64,000 nucleotides of DNA from Zingiber officinale (GCF_018446385.1 NC_056000.1:32566011-32630010), one strand, 5' to 3'. Shown: positions 24,166 to 36,996, counted from the first letter of the stretch. Program-made: numbers and translations. The notes: generated by a model not told the origin, from the sequence alone.

Positions 24166-24530
24166 CCCGATCAAAAACCCTAAAGTCCGATTCACATCAA
24201 CGCCCACAAATCGCAACAGAGAACGAGATCGGGAGGTGAAAAGATCGGGAAATGGGAGCAGAGAAGGCGGAACGATCTTACAGCTAACTGAAAAGCGTCC
24301 GGTAAGTGTTCGCCTCGCCGATTCACCGTCGCCAATTCCTTCGACGATGTACTGACAGACCGGAGGCGAGCCCTAAAATTAAGCGGCTACGTAGGAAAGA
24401 GAAGGCGAGGGAACCGTCTCAGTTTTTAGAGGGAAACAAATTAAATCCAGCTTTTGGAACTTTTGAGTTCCAGTGGGCTCATTGAAAGGCCCATTAAGCT
24501 TCGTATTGGGCCACAACAACTCCTAGTCGG
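24166..24530. promoter_or_regulatory. RPA1 5' UTR and promoter region
   Basis: GC-richer stretch just upstream of the RPA1 start, then AT-rich DNA. An upstream in-frame ATG at 24216 could lengthen the protein by 17 residues. No TATA box was singled out. Confidence 0.4.
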
Positions 24531-24551
24531 ACCATATTACTACTTGGCCGA

Positions 24552-24662
24552 CTCCTCACGGGACGGTCTAGTGATTAGCGCATGAGGTGTTATCACAAAA
24601 CCGAAATTAATATCTCCTCACGGATTAACAAGAGCGCTGGGGCGAACATATTCACCTTTACC
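24552..24662 (+). mobile_element. SINE-like retroposon, copy B (internally deleted)
   Basis: A 111-bp unit flanked by an imperfect 21-bp duplication starting ACCATATTACTA (24531-24551 and 24663-24683; about 17 of 21 match by eye). Its head (GGTCTAGTGATTAGCGCATG, then AGGTGTTATCA) matches the head of copy A, and its tail (ATCTCCTC, CGGATTAAC, CTGGGGCGAAC, CTTTACC) matches copy A's tail. Roughly 100 bp of the middle, including the B-box-like element, is missing. The degraded target duplication suggests this copy is older than copy A. Confidence 0.65.
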
Positions 24663-24683
24663 ACCATATTACTATGTGACCGA

Positions 24684-25389
24684 ATCAGATATGATTCAAT
24701 CTAAATCGGAATGAATTAAAAATTAATTTGGTTCATCAAGAAATTATTTAAACTTATAAAAAAAAAAACTTGTCAAAATTATTTAAGCTTTATCAAAATA
24801 TATCCAAATCACTTAAAATAATTAACTACTTCACTCTAAATTTTAAAATATTAAACATTAGTATATCAAAATATTTTTTACCAATTATTATAAATTGATC
24901 AAAATTATTTTAAAATAATTATAACAATAATAGATTAGTAGCTACTAACTATTACAATAAGGAACAAAAGCAATTTGCAATTAATCGTAATTGCACCAGA
25001 TTGCCTTTTATATGATAAGTTAACTAATTTTGCTGTCATATAAAATTTTTAGCTAATGAATGTTTAAAAGATTACATTAATGTAAAGTTAGAAGAAGAAG
25101 AAAAAAAATCAATCCTTCAAACAAAATGAATCAATATTAATGCAAAGAAGCAAAGAGCAATTTGCTTATTCCATAAGTTTTTTAATGGGTTTCCCTGGAT
25201 CACTGGACAACAACCATGTACAACAAAGAGTGCCCAAGGAAAGCCCCTTCCCAAAATAACAACAGGGGAAATGATCCTGGCTTAGAAAAGAATAATGCTG
25301 TGAGAGAATTAACATTAGTATTACACAAGACTAGTTTATTTTAGTTTTTTTTTTTTTACATCGATGAATCATATAAAACATCGATCTTC
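24684..25389. other. Intergenic, AT-rich; 3' flank of the TRP gene
   Basis: AT-rich sequence, about 700 bp, upstream of RPA1 and downstream of the TRP stop codon. A poly-T/A tract precedes the TRP stop region. No other feature was seen. Confidence 0.4.
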
Positions 25390-28300
25390 TCAGGTTCCTA
25401 CGGGTTCGAGCAAGGAAGAAGAAGACGACGAGGAGAATTGTTGGTTCGGGTCAGAGGAGCAAAGAACTGGCGGCAGTGGTAGAGGGGGTTCTTCCTTGAT
25501 TCGGAGCTTGGCCTGCTGCTGAGACCAGTAGGCTTGGGCCGAGAGAACTCGGTCCAATAGCTCTTGTGGCACTGGCTCGCCGCGCCGTTGCTGAGGGGAG
25601 ATATTGGCCGTGTGCACCAGGGTCTTCCACTTATCCTGATTTGATCAATGCCATGTTAGTTGAAACTAGACCAAACCAGTCGATTCAACCGGTTGAAACA
25701 GATCAAATGAAATGAAAAAGTGGTCAAAACTTGTGGTAGATCCACAATAGTTGACTAGTATAATCTAATTGGAATGGACTAGTTGACTTCTAGAATCAAT
25801 AGCAAGAATGGCACATTTACCACATGCCAAGGCAGCATATGAGATTCTTGTCGTCAACGCTGTAAAGTAAATGCAGTGAACATTTCCTAAGTACTAACAT
25901 TATGGTGTTCAAGTTTGCTACTTATGTTCAATAAACATTCACTACTTATCGAATCACATGCAGATCGTTTAAAAGATGTGCAGGTTTTAGCACAAAGTTA
26001 TTTACTCATAAAACCAACACATACATCAACAACAATAACAACAAAATCTTATCCCATTAGATAATTGGCTATATGAATCCTTCTATGTCATTGAGCTCTA
26101 TCCCCTATTATATCATAATTTATATTTAAATAAATTTTATCTTATTTTACTTTATCAATCAAGTCTTTTTCTTCCTCATTTGATGTGCATATTTGGTATA
26201 ATTTTATATCACCTAAGTGGAGTCTAATTACATATACATGTCCCGTAGTTTTCCCTCACTAGGTGCAATCCCGACTTTTTCTTTAATACGTTCATTTCTT
26301 ATCCTATGCATCCTTTTATGTCTAAAACCGACGCAAATCAAGAAAAAAATGAACAAAAACTCGAGAAACTGCACGGAATGATCTTTAGGTTGTAGGGCTA
26401 GTAGAGATGGTATAACAAGTACCTTGAGATCGACATATGTTCGATGTTTTGCAGTGTCAAATGCTCGAAGCTTGACATCTCGCCACCTGAGAATGGATGG
26501 AGATAGATGAAAGAATTGGTCAGGCTTGCATAATCATCGTCGGATCATTTGGAAGAGAATTGAACAACAAAGAGACCTTCCGGTTCCGAGCTTTTCAACT
26601 GCCTCAACCAGTGCTTCCACTTCGGTAACTGAGAAGGGTCTCCTAATCCGTCGCTGAGCATGCTCAAGACGCTTCGGCTTGCGGAGAGGAACCACAGCAA
26701 GTGCTTCAACATCCATGGCTGGAAGAGCAACCAAAGCCAGTTTGTTTTCAGTTGTTTTATCTAGTGATAATGTGTTAGTCGGTGAGTGAACGGAGTCGTG
26801 ATCACTTTTGGGGCAGGAGGTAAGTGCAGGTTGTGGAGAGGCATCAGAGGGATCTCGATCTATAGGAAGAGAAATAGGTGGTATCCTGAAAACAAAAGGA
26901 AAAATGCAACCACATCGAGACACAATTAATCTTATAATATAATATAAGAGAAAAAACAGCTAGAGAATTTCCCAACATTGTCAAGAATCACTATAGAAGG
27001 AAATAAGGTCGCTAAAATGATCCAACTGCTAGGATAAGATCATCCACATACCTTGCTAATGGTTGAACTGCATCATCAAGACATAGAAATCGGGAATTAT
27101 CAGAACTTGTTAGTTGTTGTGCCATTTGAGTTGTCGTAGGTTCCAGAGTGAATCCCAAGCTATCTAATGCATCTCCATTAGAAATACCAAACTGGCATAG
27201 CGTCTTGTTATCATCTCTAACCTTCTTTCCCTGAAGGATAACACCGACACGAAGTCCACCTTGAAGTATCGCGGTCACTGCTTCCATTACTGCCCTCTGT
27301 ATAAAAACATACAAATACTATCCTAAAGCCACAAAGAAATTGACACGAATACAACAGACTGGACTGAATTTTGAACCAAATTAACAAAAGCAAGCAAATC
27401 AAAACATGTTCCACAGAACTAGTACCTACTAAAATAGTTTGATCCCTCACCTCAAGTTATGCTGCCATTTAAGCCACTATCAAAAATATCGAACGAATTT
27501 CCGTCATGTTAGCACCATGAGGTTTAACAATTTGTGAGTATCCAGGGTATTTATTTGAGTCTTATTAAAATTCATCAATACCATGTATACTAAAAAGCTC
27601 ACACAAACACATCGACCAATATACCTTCAAGGAACCTACTGTAGCAGTCTCAGGGATCTCGATATAAAGTTCTGGAATCTTAAAAGATTTTATGCTGAAT
27701 TTCACTGAAAAATAGAAGAAAGTGGAAAACCTTTATGAAAATGAACAATTAGTATAAGATTATTTATCTAATCAACTATGATAATCACCTGATTTATATG
27801 AACTTTGCTCCGCTTTAGGGGATGTCACACCATTTGCTGTGAAAGCATACAAGATTACAAGAGTAGCACAAAAAAATAGCAAGAATTGTTAACTTTGTCA
27901 ATGAAATAAACCTCGAATAGCAGTTCCACGTGGATCATGAGCTTCTAGCTTGTTACTATCCTTCTTGAACGTATTGGAAACTTTCATTCTAAAGAATCCT
28001 CGATTAGATGCCGACACCGGGCAACGTTCAAACAACTTCCTTCTCTTGAAGTAGCTTCTCTGCGTTCTTTGACGAGTGTAACAGGTTTTCTTGTCATGTA
28101 AAAAGGGCTTCCTTTGTATATCTGGGAGAAGCATATAATCAAAACTAGTAAGCCAGGCCATAAAAATAGCATAATCAGAAGCACTATTTGTAGACCTGAA
28201 TACCAATCAATTGGGATTACCAAATAAAGAAACTAAACATGAATGCATACCATGATGAGAAATCTGACCATACTTCGACAAATTTATGGCTGCTTTCCAA

Positions 28301-29185
28301 TACTTAGATGCAGAGAAGTTTTGTTCTCCATGATCTCCTATACAGTTTGTTGGCCTAGAGGCCTTATTAGTAATAGTATTAGGGTGAGTGCACCCAGAAG
28401 AGTTGTCGTCATCATCTCTATGTACAATGTGTTCGATGCCACTTTCATGCTTGGGCATCGAACTACTGCAGGGATTATCCCTGGACACCGGAACTTCAGC
28501 ACTACTATCAGAACTGGCCGGAGCAGGAGGTTTGACATCCAAATCCATAGGATCCTCCAAGCTGTATATATCCATAGCTTCCAGTTCTAACCTATTTTCA
28601 GAAGACTTTCTTATCAAGCCAGATCTGCATATGTCAGTAGATGCAGAACAACCAATACCAATTCCACTGTTTGAGACCACTGATCCTCCTGCAGCAGTAT
28701 CATATATCTTAGACTTCAACCGAAGACAAAGCGGTTCTGAATGTTCCGGTTTTGAGGCTTGTGGGAGTTTATTTGAGGCATAAGCCACCTGTTTTTTATG
28801 ACAATCTCAGGGGCTAAAACAGTGTTGCTTAACAAATCGGGAATTTCAGTTTTTAGCTCCTCTTTATTGCCTAACAGATCTTGTTTAGCCACCTCCTTAG
28901 ATCTCCCAATAATGCAGAATGGGGGGAGAGTAGAATTCTCACTCTCTGATGACAACTTCCCAGCTACTTCGACAAGTAAATCAAATGCACACAACTGCTC
29001 ATCATCACGTCTCTTTCTGGCCGACCGCTTTCTCTATAATTGGAAAATCTAAGTTACCAACTCTGAAAAGGCAAAGGAGAGATGAAAATTAAGTAATAAT
29101 TTACCTTTGCTGATTTCGGAAAGTGTGGAATAGGAGGAAGCCGGTAACCACCGAATCCGTTATCTAATCTCTTCTGAGACACCAT
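25390..29185 (-). CDS. Telomere-repeat-binding protein (TRP/TRFL family, Ub-like plus C-terminal Myb)
   Basis: Ten coding exons: 29105-29185, 28893-29033, 28251-28788, 27912-28121, 27789-27836, 27625-27704, 27052-27296, 26577-26885, 26423-26486, 25390-25635. They total 1962 bp (653 residues), close to rice RTBP1. The N-terminus MVSQKRLDNGFGGYRLPPIP is the family's conserved start; CAFDLLVEVAGKL and YSLEDPMDLDVKPPA follow. A ubiquitin-like domain spans the exons at 27625-27704 and 27052-27296 (VKFSIKSFKIPELYIEIP, GLRVGVILQGKKVRDDNKTL). The C-terminal single Myb of telobox type (RRPFSVTEVEALVEAVEKLG, WRDVKLRAF, YVDLKDKWKTLVHTA) plus its plant extension (RRGEPVPQELLDRVLSAQ) binds TTTAGGG repeats in the family. 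The 104-bp intron 28789-28892 is the least certain: it is GT-AG and restores phase, but its left part is also open. Alternative upstream ATGs exist at 29200 and 29248. Confidence 0.9.
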
Positions 29186-30700
29186 ATCCCAAAGATTCAT
29201 ACCACCAAGAATCTTATCCCATTGCAACAAAACATCATCCAAAACCAAAATCCAAATACAGTGAATCTGTCACAACCCCCTTAAATCTGCAAGCACAACA
29301 GAAGAGAATTGATATATTGGATCAACTTTGATTGAAGAGAAGATTTCTAAAATGATGTTTTATTACATAACAAAAATGCTTTCAATTTCCAGACATTCCA
29401 AACATATAATCGATAGGATGTAAAACAACTTGATAAAATTTGATCATTCATAGATCTATAAGAACAGAGATTCAATGAGAAGAATAGAACGACTTTAATC
29501 AGATTTCTGAAATTGTATAGTTCTGAAAGTGGACTGAGGGCAATTCCCAAATCTTAACGAAGAAGAGATTTCTAAGATCTTGAAAAATTGTGTTGAAAAT
29601 CTCGGCAAAGGGGTTGACAGGGAGGTTTCCTTCATGGAAAAAGGTTTTTTGTTTAAAGGATACCGCAAAAGTTCTTATGTCCCGTAAAATCGATGAACCA
29701 GAGAAGAAACAGATTATCGCTAGAAATATAACGTCAAGGAAAAATAAAATTGGAAAGCATAAAGCAAATCTGATCCAAAACCATGAGAACTGATATCAAT
29801 AACTCCGATTTCTTCAGAAAAATGGAAAAAAAAAACTTTGATCAAAGATCTTACCTGCCTTGCACATGGAGCCATGAGCTATCTTAGATTAACCCATATT
29901 CTAATAGAAACAAGTTAATTGAATTCAAGCATCTGCCTAGATATCCTGCAAGAAAAGAATGAAAAAAAATACGTTTTTTTTTTTTCAAATCCGGGAAAGT
30001 TAAAAACCCTGAAGCGAAATGATGAAGACAGATAGACCTGCTTAGGGATCCGTGCGCCTCAATAAGCAACATATTTGTAGTCAAGCAAAGCTCATTAATC
30101 GGAAGTATCGAAACTATATTCCAAAGTTCAGACCGAATTTGCACAAGACTAACGGGATCGCTGCCATAAACATCGAAATTTCGCAGAAATCAATCACCGA
30201 TCACTCGTCCAACTAGGCAAATCCCAGGGAATCACAAAAGAACCATCCACAAAAGGATCGATCTACACCCGATCGTCATACAAAACACACAAAATCAAAA
30301 GCTTCGAGCAAATCCGCGAAAACGCCAAAAGTCAGCTCTTTTTAAGCTCATCCGACGAATCGCGGCCGGAAACGGAACAGAAGCCCGTGCTCTCACCTCC
30401 AAGACGGCGACTTGGGGTGCAACCCGCATGCAGATCTCAAAATCCTCCCTCCGATCGTCGGAAAAACTTCAGAATTCAGGCGAATTCCTCTTTAGAAACA
30501 GATCGAATAGCTCCAGGCGGCAAATTCTCCGGATCTCAAACGAAAACAGAATTCGCTAACGCCTCCATTCCCACCTCAAATCCCCATTACAGCTCCCAAA
30601 AACCACTCATTTTCCTCGATAAAGAGAAGATCTCTCTCTCCTCCAATCGATCCCCAACCGTCAAAGAAAAGAATAGATAAACGAAGATCGCCAAAACCCC
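29186..30700 (-). other. 5' UTR exons and introns of the TRP gene
   Basis: On the minus strand there is a donor CTTGGAG|GTGAGAG at about 30396. An acceptor TTTCTTGCAG near 29946, a donor AGGCAG|GTAAGATC near 29855 and an acceptor GTGCTTGCAG at about 29287 follow. This implies a first untranslated exon ending at about 30397, a small second one at about 29855-29945, and the coding exon beginning near 29286. Untranslated leader introns of this sort are common in plants. The exact 5' end is not visible. Confidence 0.5.
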
Positions 30701-32850
30701 TCAAAACCCATCTCTTATACCTTTGACCCATCCACCGGCCGAACCGGTATCCAAACCGCTTAGTGCCGGTAACATCTACTTTCCGTTCTGCATTTCCACC
30801 TCTAACCGATTTTCTACACGTGTCTCCACCTAAGATCAAACGGTCTACCGTTTTCACTATTTTCACGCTCATGGCCTACCATGATTTTTTATTTAATTGC
30901 GAATGGATAAACATTATTCGATTAATACTCTTAAATTGAGATTTTTCATATTAATTTCTAAATTGAGATCAAATGCATTAATTAAACAACTTAATGATGT
31001 CATTATTGTGACATGCGCCACGTAGGAAAAAGCGGCGCCACGTGGAGGAGAATGGAAGGTCAGCGGGCGGCTCGTTGGATGCCATTATCTAAATAATTTA
31101 ATTATTTTTTCTTTTGTTTTTTTGGTCCGCATAATTATTTTTAAAAGGATTTAATTAATTTATAAGGCGAAGAGAGAAAGATTGGCGATGGGGCGTCACT
31201 GTCGCCGTCGGTATTTGACGGAACGGACACGTGGCTGGAGGAGATTCACCAGATTTGACGGCGCGGATAAGGCAGAGTTTTTGACGGTCGTCTGTGTGGT
31301 CAGGAGGGATAAGGCACGTGGGCTTAACGGGACGGGACGGGGAACCCGTTGACGGAGTCGGCCGACGGCAGACGAGATAACTGACACGTGTAGGGGACTG
31401 AGGGAACTGGGGAGGACCCCTTTATTGTTGGTTACTTTCTTTACATGCTCCCCAAATTTTCAAATTTACAAACTGCGCCCAAGTAGGGGATTAAGTTTGA
31501 TGTAAAATAGGGGAAAATAAAAAAAATATAATGATTTTGATCAAAATTAATTCAACAAGAGTTAAAAATATTTTGATATTGGTTCACATTAATACTGAGT
31601 AAAATTGCTACACCTTATTAATAATATATTATTATATCCATTTAAGAAATAAACTAAAATGGATAGAAATTAAAAGATGCCCCATCTTAATTTTTCATTC
31701 CAAAATTATTAGTCTTTACTAAAGGCTTTGGCAAAAATTACTTACATTCAAGTTAATTCAATGTATTTTAACTTAGTTAAGACTGCTTTAATATTAAAAT
31801 TGCTGTAAGTGCCCTAGTGGAGATGATGCAGAGGTAAAATACTCAGGAATAAATAAAGCATCAGAGTTTGAATTCTAATTTCTAATAAGAATAAATATTT
31901 TAGAGATCGACTTATGTAAGTTGTGCTTCATATTTATTTGATAGATAAATTAAGAGAATTCTAGAATAAATATTTTAGAAGTTGACTCAAATAAGTTGTT
32001 CTTCGTATAATTTTGATTCTAATAGTATTGTAGCAGTTTTTATCAAAATAATTATTATAGTGTTGAAAGGGAGTTTTGGCTGATTAATTAGGCATCTAAT
32101 TAAGTCTTAGTTTGAATTTCAGTTGCGGTGTAGAAATTTTTTTTCACTATAGAAAGATAACTCTAAGAATATTGGTGGCTGTTTAAATAGATGTTTATGA
32201 GCAATTTTAAATTTATTTTAATAATTAATGAAAATTTTTCATAGAATCAGATGAATATCTCTTATATTAATCGATTCAAATAATTGAATAAAAAAATTTT
32301 AGTGTAATAATAAAATTGTTGCATGTTAAAGTTATAAATTTTAATCATAAAAATAATCTCTTGTAATAGATAAAATTACATGTAATAAATCCGACCAAGA
32401 AAATTTCGTGTATAGGATTGTCTGAAACCAAAATTAAGGAAAGTATTGTCACGTTCATCAATTACATGAGGGAAAATAGAAAATAGGAAAGCATGTCAGA
32501 TAAATATTTTTTTATTTAAAAAAACTGTTAAATCTATTGCATTGATTGCTTAATAATTAATAAATTAATTGTGGTATCCTTCCGAAAATAGTTCTGTTGA
32601 TACTGCAAATAACAATTCGGTGGAACTGAGTTGGCCATCCAGGGTGGTTTATCATTTTTTCTGGTGATACTGTAAATGAAATGATTGATGCCTCTTGCTG
32701 CTATGAATTTAAATGGCGTTTGATTCTTTACTTAAAAATTGAAATGAAAATGAAAATAATAATATTATAGAATAGAAACTCTTAAAAATAATGTTTAGAT
32801 TAAATATTTTCTATTGGAATGAATAAAAATTTATATTTTTTTATCTAAAA
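30701..32850. other. TRP promoter and AT-rich intergenic region
   Basis: The first 0.7 kb contains several ACGT-core motifs (GCCACGTAGG, GCCACGTGGA, ACACGTGGC, GACACGTG), the sort bound by bZIP/bHLH factors, in two clusters near 31015-31050 and 31227-31390. The remaining sequence is AT-rich. Two stretches (about 31800-31890 and 32055-32125) carry box A/B-like patterns followed by TTTGAATT, but they lack visible ends. No gene was recognised. Confidence 0.4.
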
Positions 32851-33151
32851 AAAAATTGAATGTGAGAGAAAAATATAAGAGAAAAAAATAAAAAGAACAT
32901 GTAATGAGAGAGAATGGGGAGGAAGAAAGTGGGATGAAAGATAATGAGGAGACAGAAAATATGATCGGAGATATTAAAGAGAGAGAAAGTTTGATAAAAG
33001 AAAATAAGAAGAGAGAACGTTTGATGGGAGAGAAAATATAATGGGAGAGACTAAAAAAAAAGAAAGTGTGATAAAAGAAAATGATGAAGAATGTGGTAGA
33101 AGAAATTGAATAGAGAGAAAGTATGATGAAAGAAAAAGTGTGATGAGAAAA
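32850..33151. repeat. GA-rich degenerate tandem repeat, left half
   Basis: Purine-rich DNA built from loosely repeated GAGAGAAAGTGTGATG-type units. The same composition resumes immediately after the CACTA element (41733 to about 42040), so the transposon has split one array of about 0.6 kb. Confidence 0.6.
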
Positions 33152-33740
33152 CACTACAAAAAATCCTGTAAATAACGACGGGATCCCCGATTGAATATTA
33201 TTCAATCGATAAATATCGACGAATTTTAATTCAGTCGGTAATCACCGATTGAAACAACACCGGTCGTTGTTTACCGACGGAATACCTATTTCCGTTAGTA
33301 AACACCGACGGATTTAAAATATCAGTCGGAAAGTACCGACTGAATTTGTTTCAGTCGGAAAATCGACCTTTGGGCCAACAGATTTAGAAGTTTCGGGTTA
33401 ACGGGTTTAGCGCATTACCGACGGAATCAATTTTTCGTCGGCGAATACTGACGGAATAATTATTCTGTCGGTAGTTCCCGATGGAACACCCATTCCATTG
33501 GTACACGCCGACGAAAAATTGATTCCGTCGGTAATTTCCTTAGGTTAACGTTTTTTTTGAGTTAACGAGTTTGGGTTGATAGGTTGTTGACGGAATTTTC
33601 GTCGGTATACCCCGACGGACTCAATATTTTGTCGGTAGATCCCGACGGAATATTTATTCCGTCGTTAATTAACTTTGGTTAACGGGGTTTGGAGTTAACA
33701 GGTTTGGGTGAATAGATTATCGACGGAATTCCGTTGGTAA
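33152..33740. repeat. CACTA left terminus and subterminal repeat array
   Basis: TIR CACTACAAAAAATCC followed by many copies, in both orientations, of a core like CCGACGGAAT/ATTCCGTCGG at intervals of about 20-50 bp. In CACTA elements such arrays bind the TNPA-type protein. The right-hand counterpart is at about 41395-41732. Confidence 0.75.
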
Positions 33741-33744
33741 TCCT

Positions 33745-34110
33745 GAGTGGAATTAGGGCACGCGGCCTCCCTTTCCTCTCCGCGCGAATTTGCTCTCTCG
33801 GCACTCTGCTTTTGCTCTCCCGGTGATCTCCTCTCCGCGTCCAGCCTCGTGTTCTCTCCCGTTCTCCGCGATTGGCAACCGGCGACAAGTACGCTCCTCC
33901 CTCATCTCTTACGTTTCACGCGCAAGGGGCCTGCTCGCGGCTTGCCGCAGGGCCCTACTTGCGGTTGGCCATATGGGCTTGCTCGCGGCCCCCCGCAGGG
34001 TCCTGCTCGCGGCCGACCGGTCGCCCTAGGCGCCTGCTCGCGGTTGGCCACGACCAACCATCGCAGGGGTTGCTCGTGGCCAGTTGTAGGCGCTTCTCAA
34101 CCGTAGAATT
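33745..34110. other. GC-rich island inside the CACTA element
   Basis: About 370 bp with much higher GC than the rest of the element, containing direct repeats around CTGCTCGCGG and GCGGTTGGCC (about 33925-34080). It is open for about 119 codons on the plus strand (33747-34106), but the predicted protein is Arg/Pro/Gly-rich repeat translation with no domain. It may be the first exon region of the transposase gene or a captured host fragment. Confidence 0.45.
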
Positions 34111-34351
34111 TCTTAATTGTTTCATTGTATATTTGTGACTAATATATATTTGTTTGAACCTATTTAAACTCATGCAGAGGATCTCAAATATTTGAGACAA
34201 ACAAAACTTAGATGTGATGTTCAGGTGGATTTGATAGTTTGCATGTCAATTATTATATACATTAGATTTGTTTTACTTACAATATCTTTTGTTTATTATA
34301 GTTAGTTTCGTTATATGTATTGTTATTTCATTTAATGATGCTCTAAGCAAT

Positions 34352-36737
34352 TGTTGGAGTGTATACTGAAAGCCTAAGCTTTGTAAACATTCATTATGAA
34401 TAAAGAATCACATTTGGTCAAATTGTCTACATTTAGTTGTAGTTGTTCAATTAATTTATACTGTAGATAACATAGTATGTGGTGCCACATGCAGAAGATG
34501 ATGTTATCAGTACCTTATAAATTATAAACAGTAGCTCACGACCAAAATGGAAAGGAACAAATCATTAGAAGGTCGTAGTGTAATTAGGTATCAGTTTATC
34601 TTGACTGTATAATTACACTAGTACACTTAGAGTGCAATGAGTAGGACCATTTGAGGTCGTTTCTTTTATACTGACTTTATAAAGAAACAAAGACCTCGGT
34701 TATTATGGAAGTGTGTGCTCTTAATCCTAATATAATAACAAGCACATATATTTGATATTTATTTCTTTAATTTATCAATGGGTGAGATTTAGTTCGATGA
34801 ATCAATAAACCCGATAAGTTGGGAAATGGTATCACTTATAGTGTGTGTTGTTGATTATAGAAGGAAACTGTGTCCTAGAGATACTAGGTTGATAATGTCC
34901 TCAAGAGGAGCTCATAAGGATTGTCATGTTAAATTCTGCAGGTGGACTTAGTCCGACATGATGATAAGGTTGAGTGGTACTACTCTTGGACTAAGATATT
35001 AATTAAATGAGTTGTCAGTAACTCACTTAATTAGTGGACATTCGATATCTTAAACACAGGGAAACTAACACACTCATAATAAGAAGGAGCCCAAAAATAT
35101 AATTTGGGATTGGTGCGGTAGTTCAATAATAGTTCTCTAGTAGAATGAATTATTATTGATAAAATTAAGTTGTGTGTTCGGGGCGAACACGGGATGCTTA
35201 ATTTTATCGGGAGACCAAAACTAATTCCTCCTCTCGGTCCCTATCGTAGCCTCTTATTTATAGAGTACTATACCCACCTATACCCACTTTCTATACCCAC
35301 CTAATAGGGGTCGGCCAAGCTAGCTTGGGAACCAAGCTAGGGCCGGCCTAAGCTGAACCCAAGCTAGAGGGGCCGGCCATATTAAATTAAAAAGAATTTT
35401 AATTTTAATTTTTATTATGTGGAAGATATAATTTATTAAAGAGAATTAAAATTAAAATATCTCTCTTGTAAAAGATATACAAAAGATTAAAGAAAGAGAT
35501 TAGATCTCTTTCATTATTTGTAGATTGGTGAGATATTTTATTTTCTTTTTAAAAATTATTCACATGTTGTTAAATTAAAATTATAGAAATTTCTTTTTAT
35601 CAACCATGAAGAGATTTTTGAAGAGAAATTTTATTTTTAAAATTTCCGGAAACAAATTAGGAAGTTTTAATTTGTTGATTAAAACTTGTCTAATTTATTT
35701 CTTTTGATGTGGCCGGCCAATATTGTTTTAATTGAAAATTTTATTTTATTTTTCTCAATTAAATCATGTCAAGGAAATTAAGGAAATTTTATTGTAATTA
35801 AATTTCCTAATTTGCCTAGGCCAAGGAATATAAAAGAAGGGGTGGGGGTGCCTTCATGAGATACAACCTCTATTATTTCTCTCCCTCTTTTGTTTCTTAG
35901 TGTGGCCGGCCATCATCATCCTCTCCCTCTCTTCTTCTTGTGGTGGCCGAATCTCTCTCTCCCCTTGGAGCTCTTGTGGTGGCCGGATACTACTTGGAGA
36001 AGAAGAAGAGGAAGGAGAGAAAGCTAGCATCTCTTGGAGCTTGATTGGTGTTTTGATCTTCTTCCTTGGTGAAGCTTCCTTATTGTTGGCCGAACCTAGC
36101 TAGGAGGAGAAGAAGGTGGTTGGTGGTTTCTCATCTCGGAAGATCGTTGCCCACACAACGTCCGAGATTAGAAGAGGAATACGGTAAAAGATCAAGAGGT
36201 CTTTCTAGAAGGTATAACTAGTAATTTTTCCTTTCCGCATCATACTAGTTATTTATGGAAATAATACCAAATACAAGAGGCTTACGTTCTAGTATTTCGA
36301 ATATGTTTTTCGAAGTTGTGTTCTTTTGTTTTATTTTTCCTTGTGATTTGATTGTTCTTTTCGGTTAACCTAAAGTTATTTTAGGAAATTAAATATTAGA
36401 TTTCTATAAAAGGTTTTGTCTAGTCGGTGGTGGTTGCTCCCATATCCAAGAAGGCCATGTGCCTCGCCACGTCAGTACTGGAAACCAATTATGGAAATTA
36501 ATATTTAATGAAATTAATAACTTAAGGTGATTCGGGTCAAACGTGTTAAGTTCCGCAGGAGATCCAAGTCAAAACCTAAAAGAACAAATAGATTAAGTTT
36601 TGGATCAAACGTGTTAAGTTCCGCAGGCGATCCAAAATTTAATTTAAAAGAACACATGGTAGCTAGGAAAAGGTTCAGACCTTTGTACAAAATTTTTGTA
36701 CAGTGGAACCTCTAGGCTTTCCGAGTAGCAACCAACA
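34352..36737. mobile_element. Solo LTR nested in the CACTA element
   Basis: A 2386-bp unit beginning TGTTGGAG and ending CCAACA, flanked by a perfect 5-bp duplication GCAAT (34347-34351 and 36738-36742). It has no internal domains, so it is a solo LTR left by recombination between the two ends of a retrotransposon. A TATA-like TATAAAAG lies near 35829. The right part has a repeated CGTGTTAAGTTCCGCAGG motif. Superfamily is not certain; a Copia origin is a guess. It is younger than the CACTA insertion. Confidence 0.85.
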
Positions 36738-36996
36738 GCAATAACATGTGTTTATTAGAAAATCTAAGTTTATAATGATTCCCTAAGCAATACCATTATA
36801 TTTTAGGTTTATAATTATACCATGATATTCTAAATTTATCATTCATTTGCTTTAGTGTAGAGGAGATTTTCGATAATATGATACGAAGATCATGAGATGA
36901 GTTTGTTGCTCATAATGCTTTATTTAAGCTTATTTCAAGTGATACAAGTTTAATAATGTTTCAAATTATATTCTCATTAGATAACAATGTATATGA

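Noticed and set aside
24552-24600. A tRNA gene suggested by GGTCTAGTGATTAGCGC
   Set aside because: No cloverleaf could be folded, and the segment is the head of a SINE-like repeat with target duplications.
31196-31387. Minus-strand ORF of 63 codons in the GC-richer promoter zone
   Set aside because: No domain, no splice context, and the ORF falls in a region of ACGT-type motifs more likely to be regulatory.
31800-32125. Two further box A/B-like stretches in AT-rich DNA
   Set aside because: They share TTTGAATT-like B boxes but have no definable ends or duplications, and the motifs are weak in AT-rich sequence.
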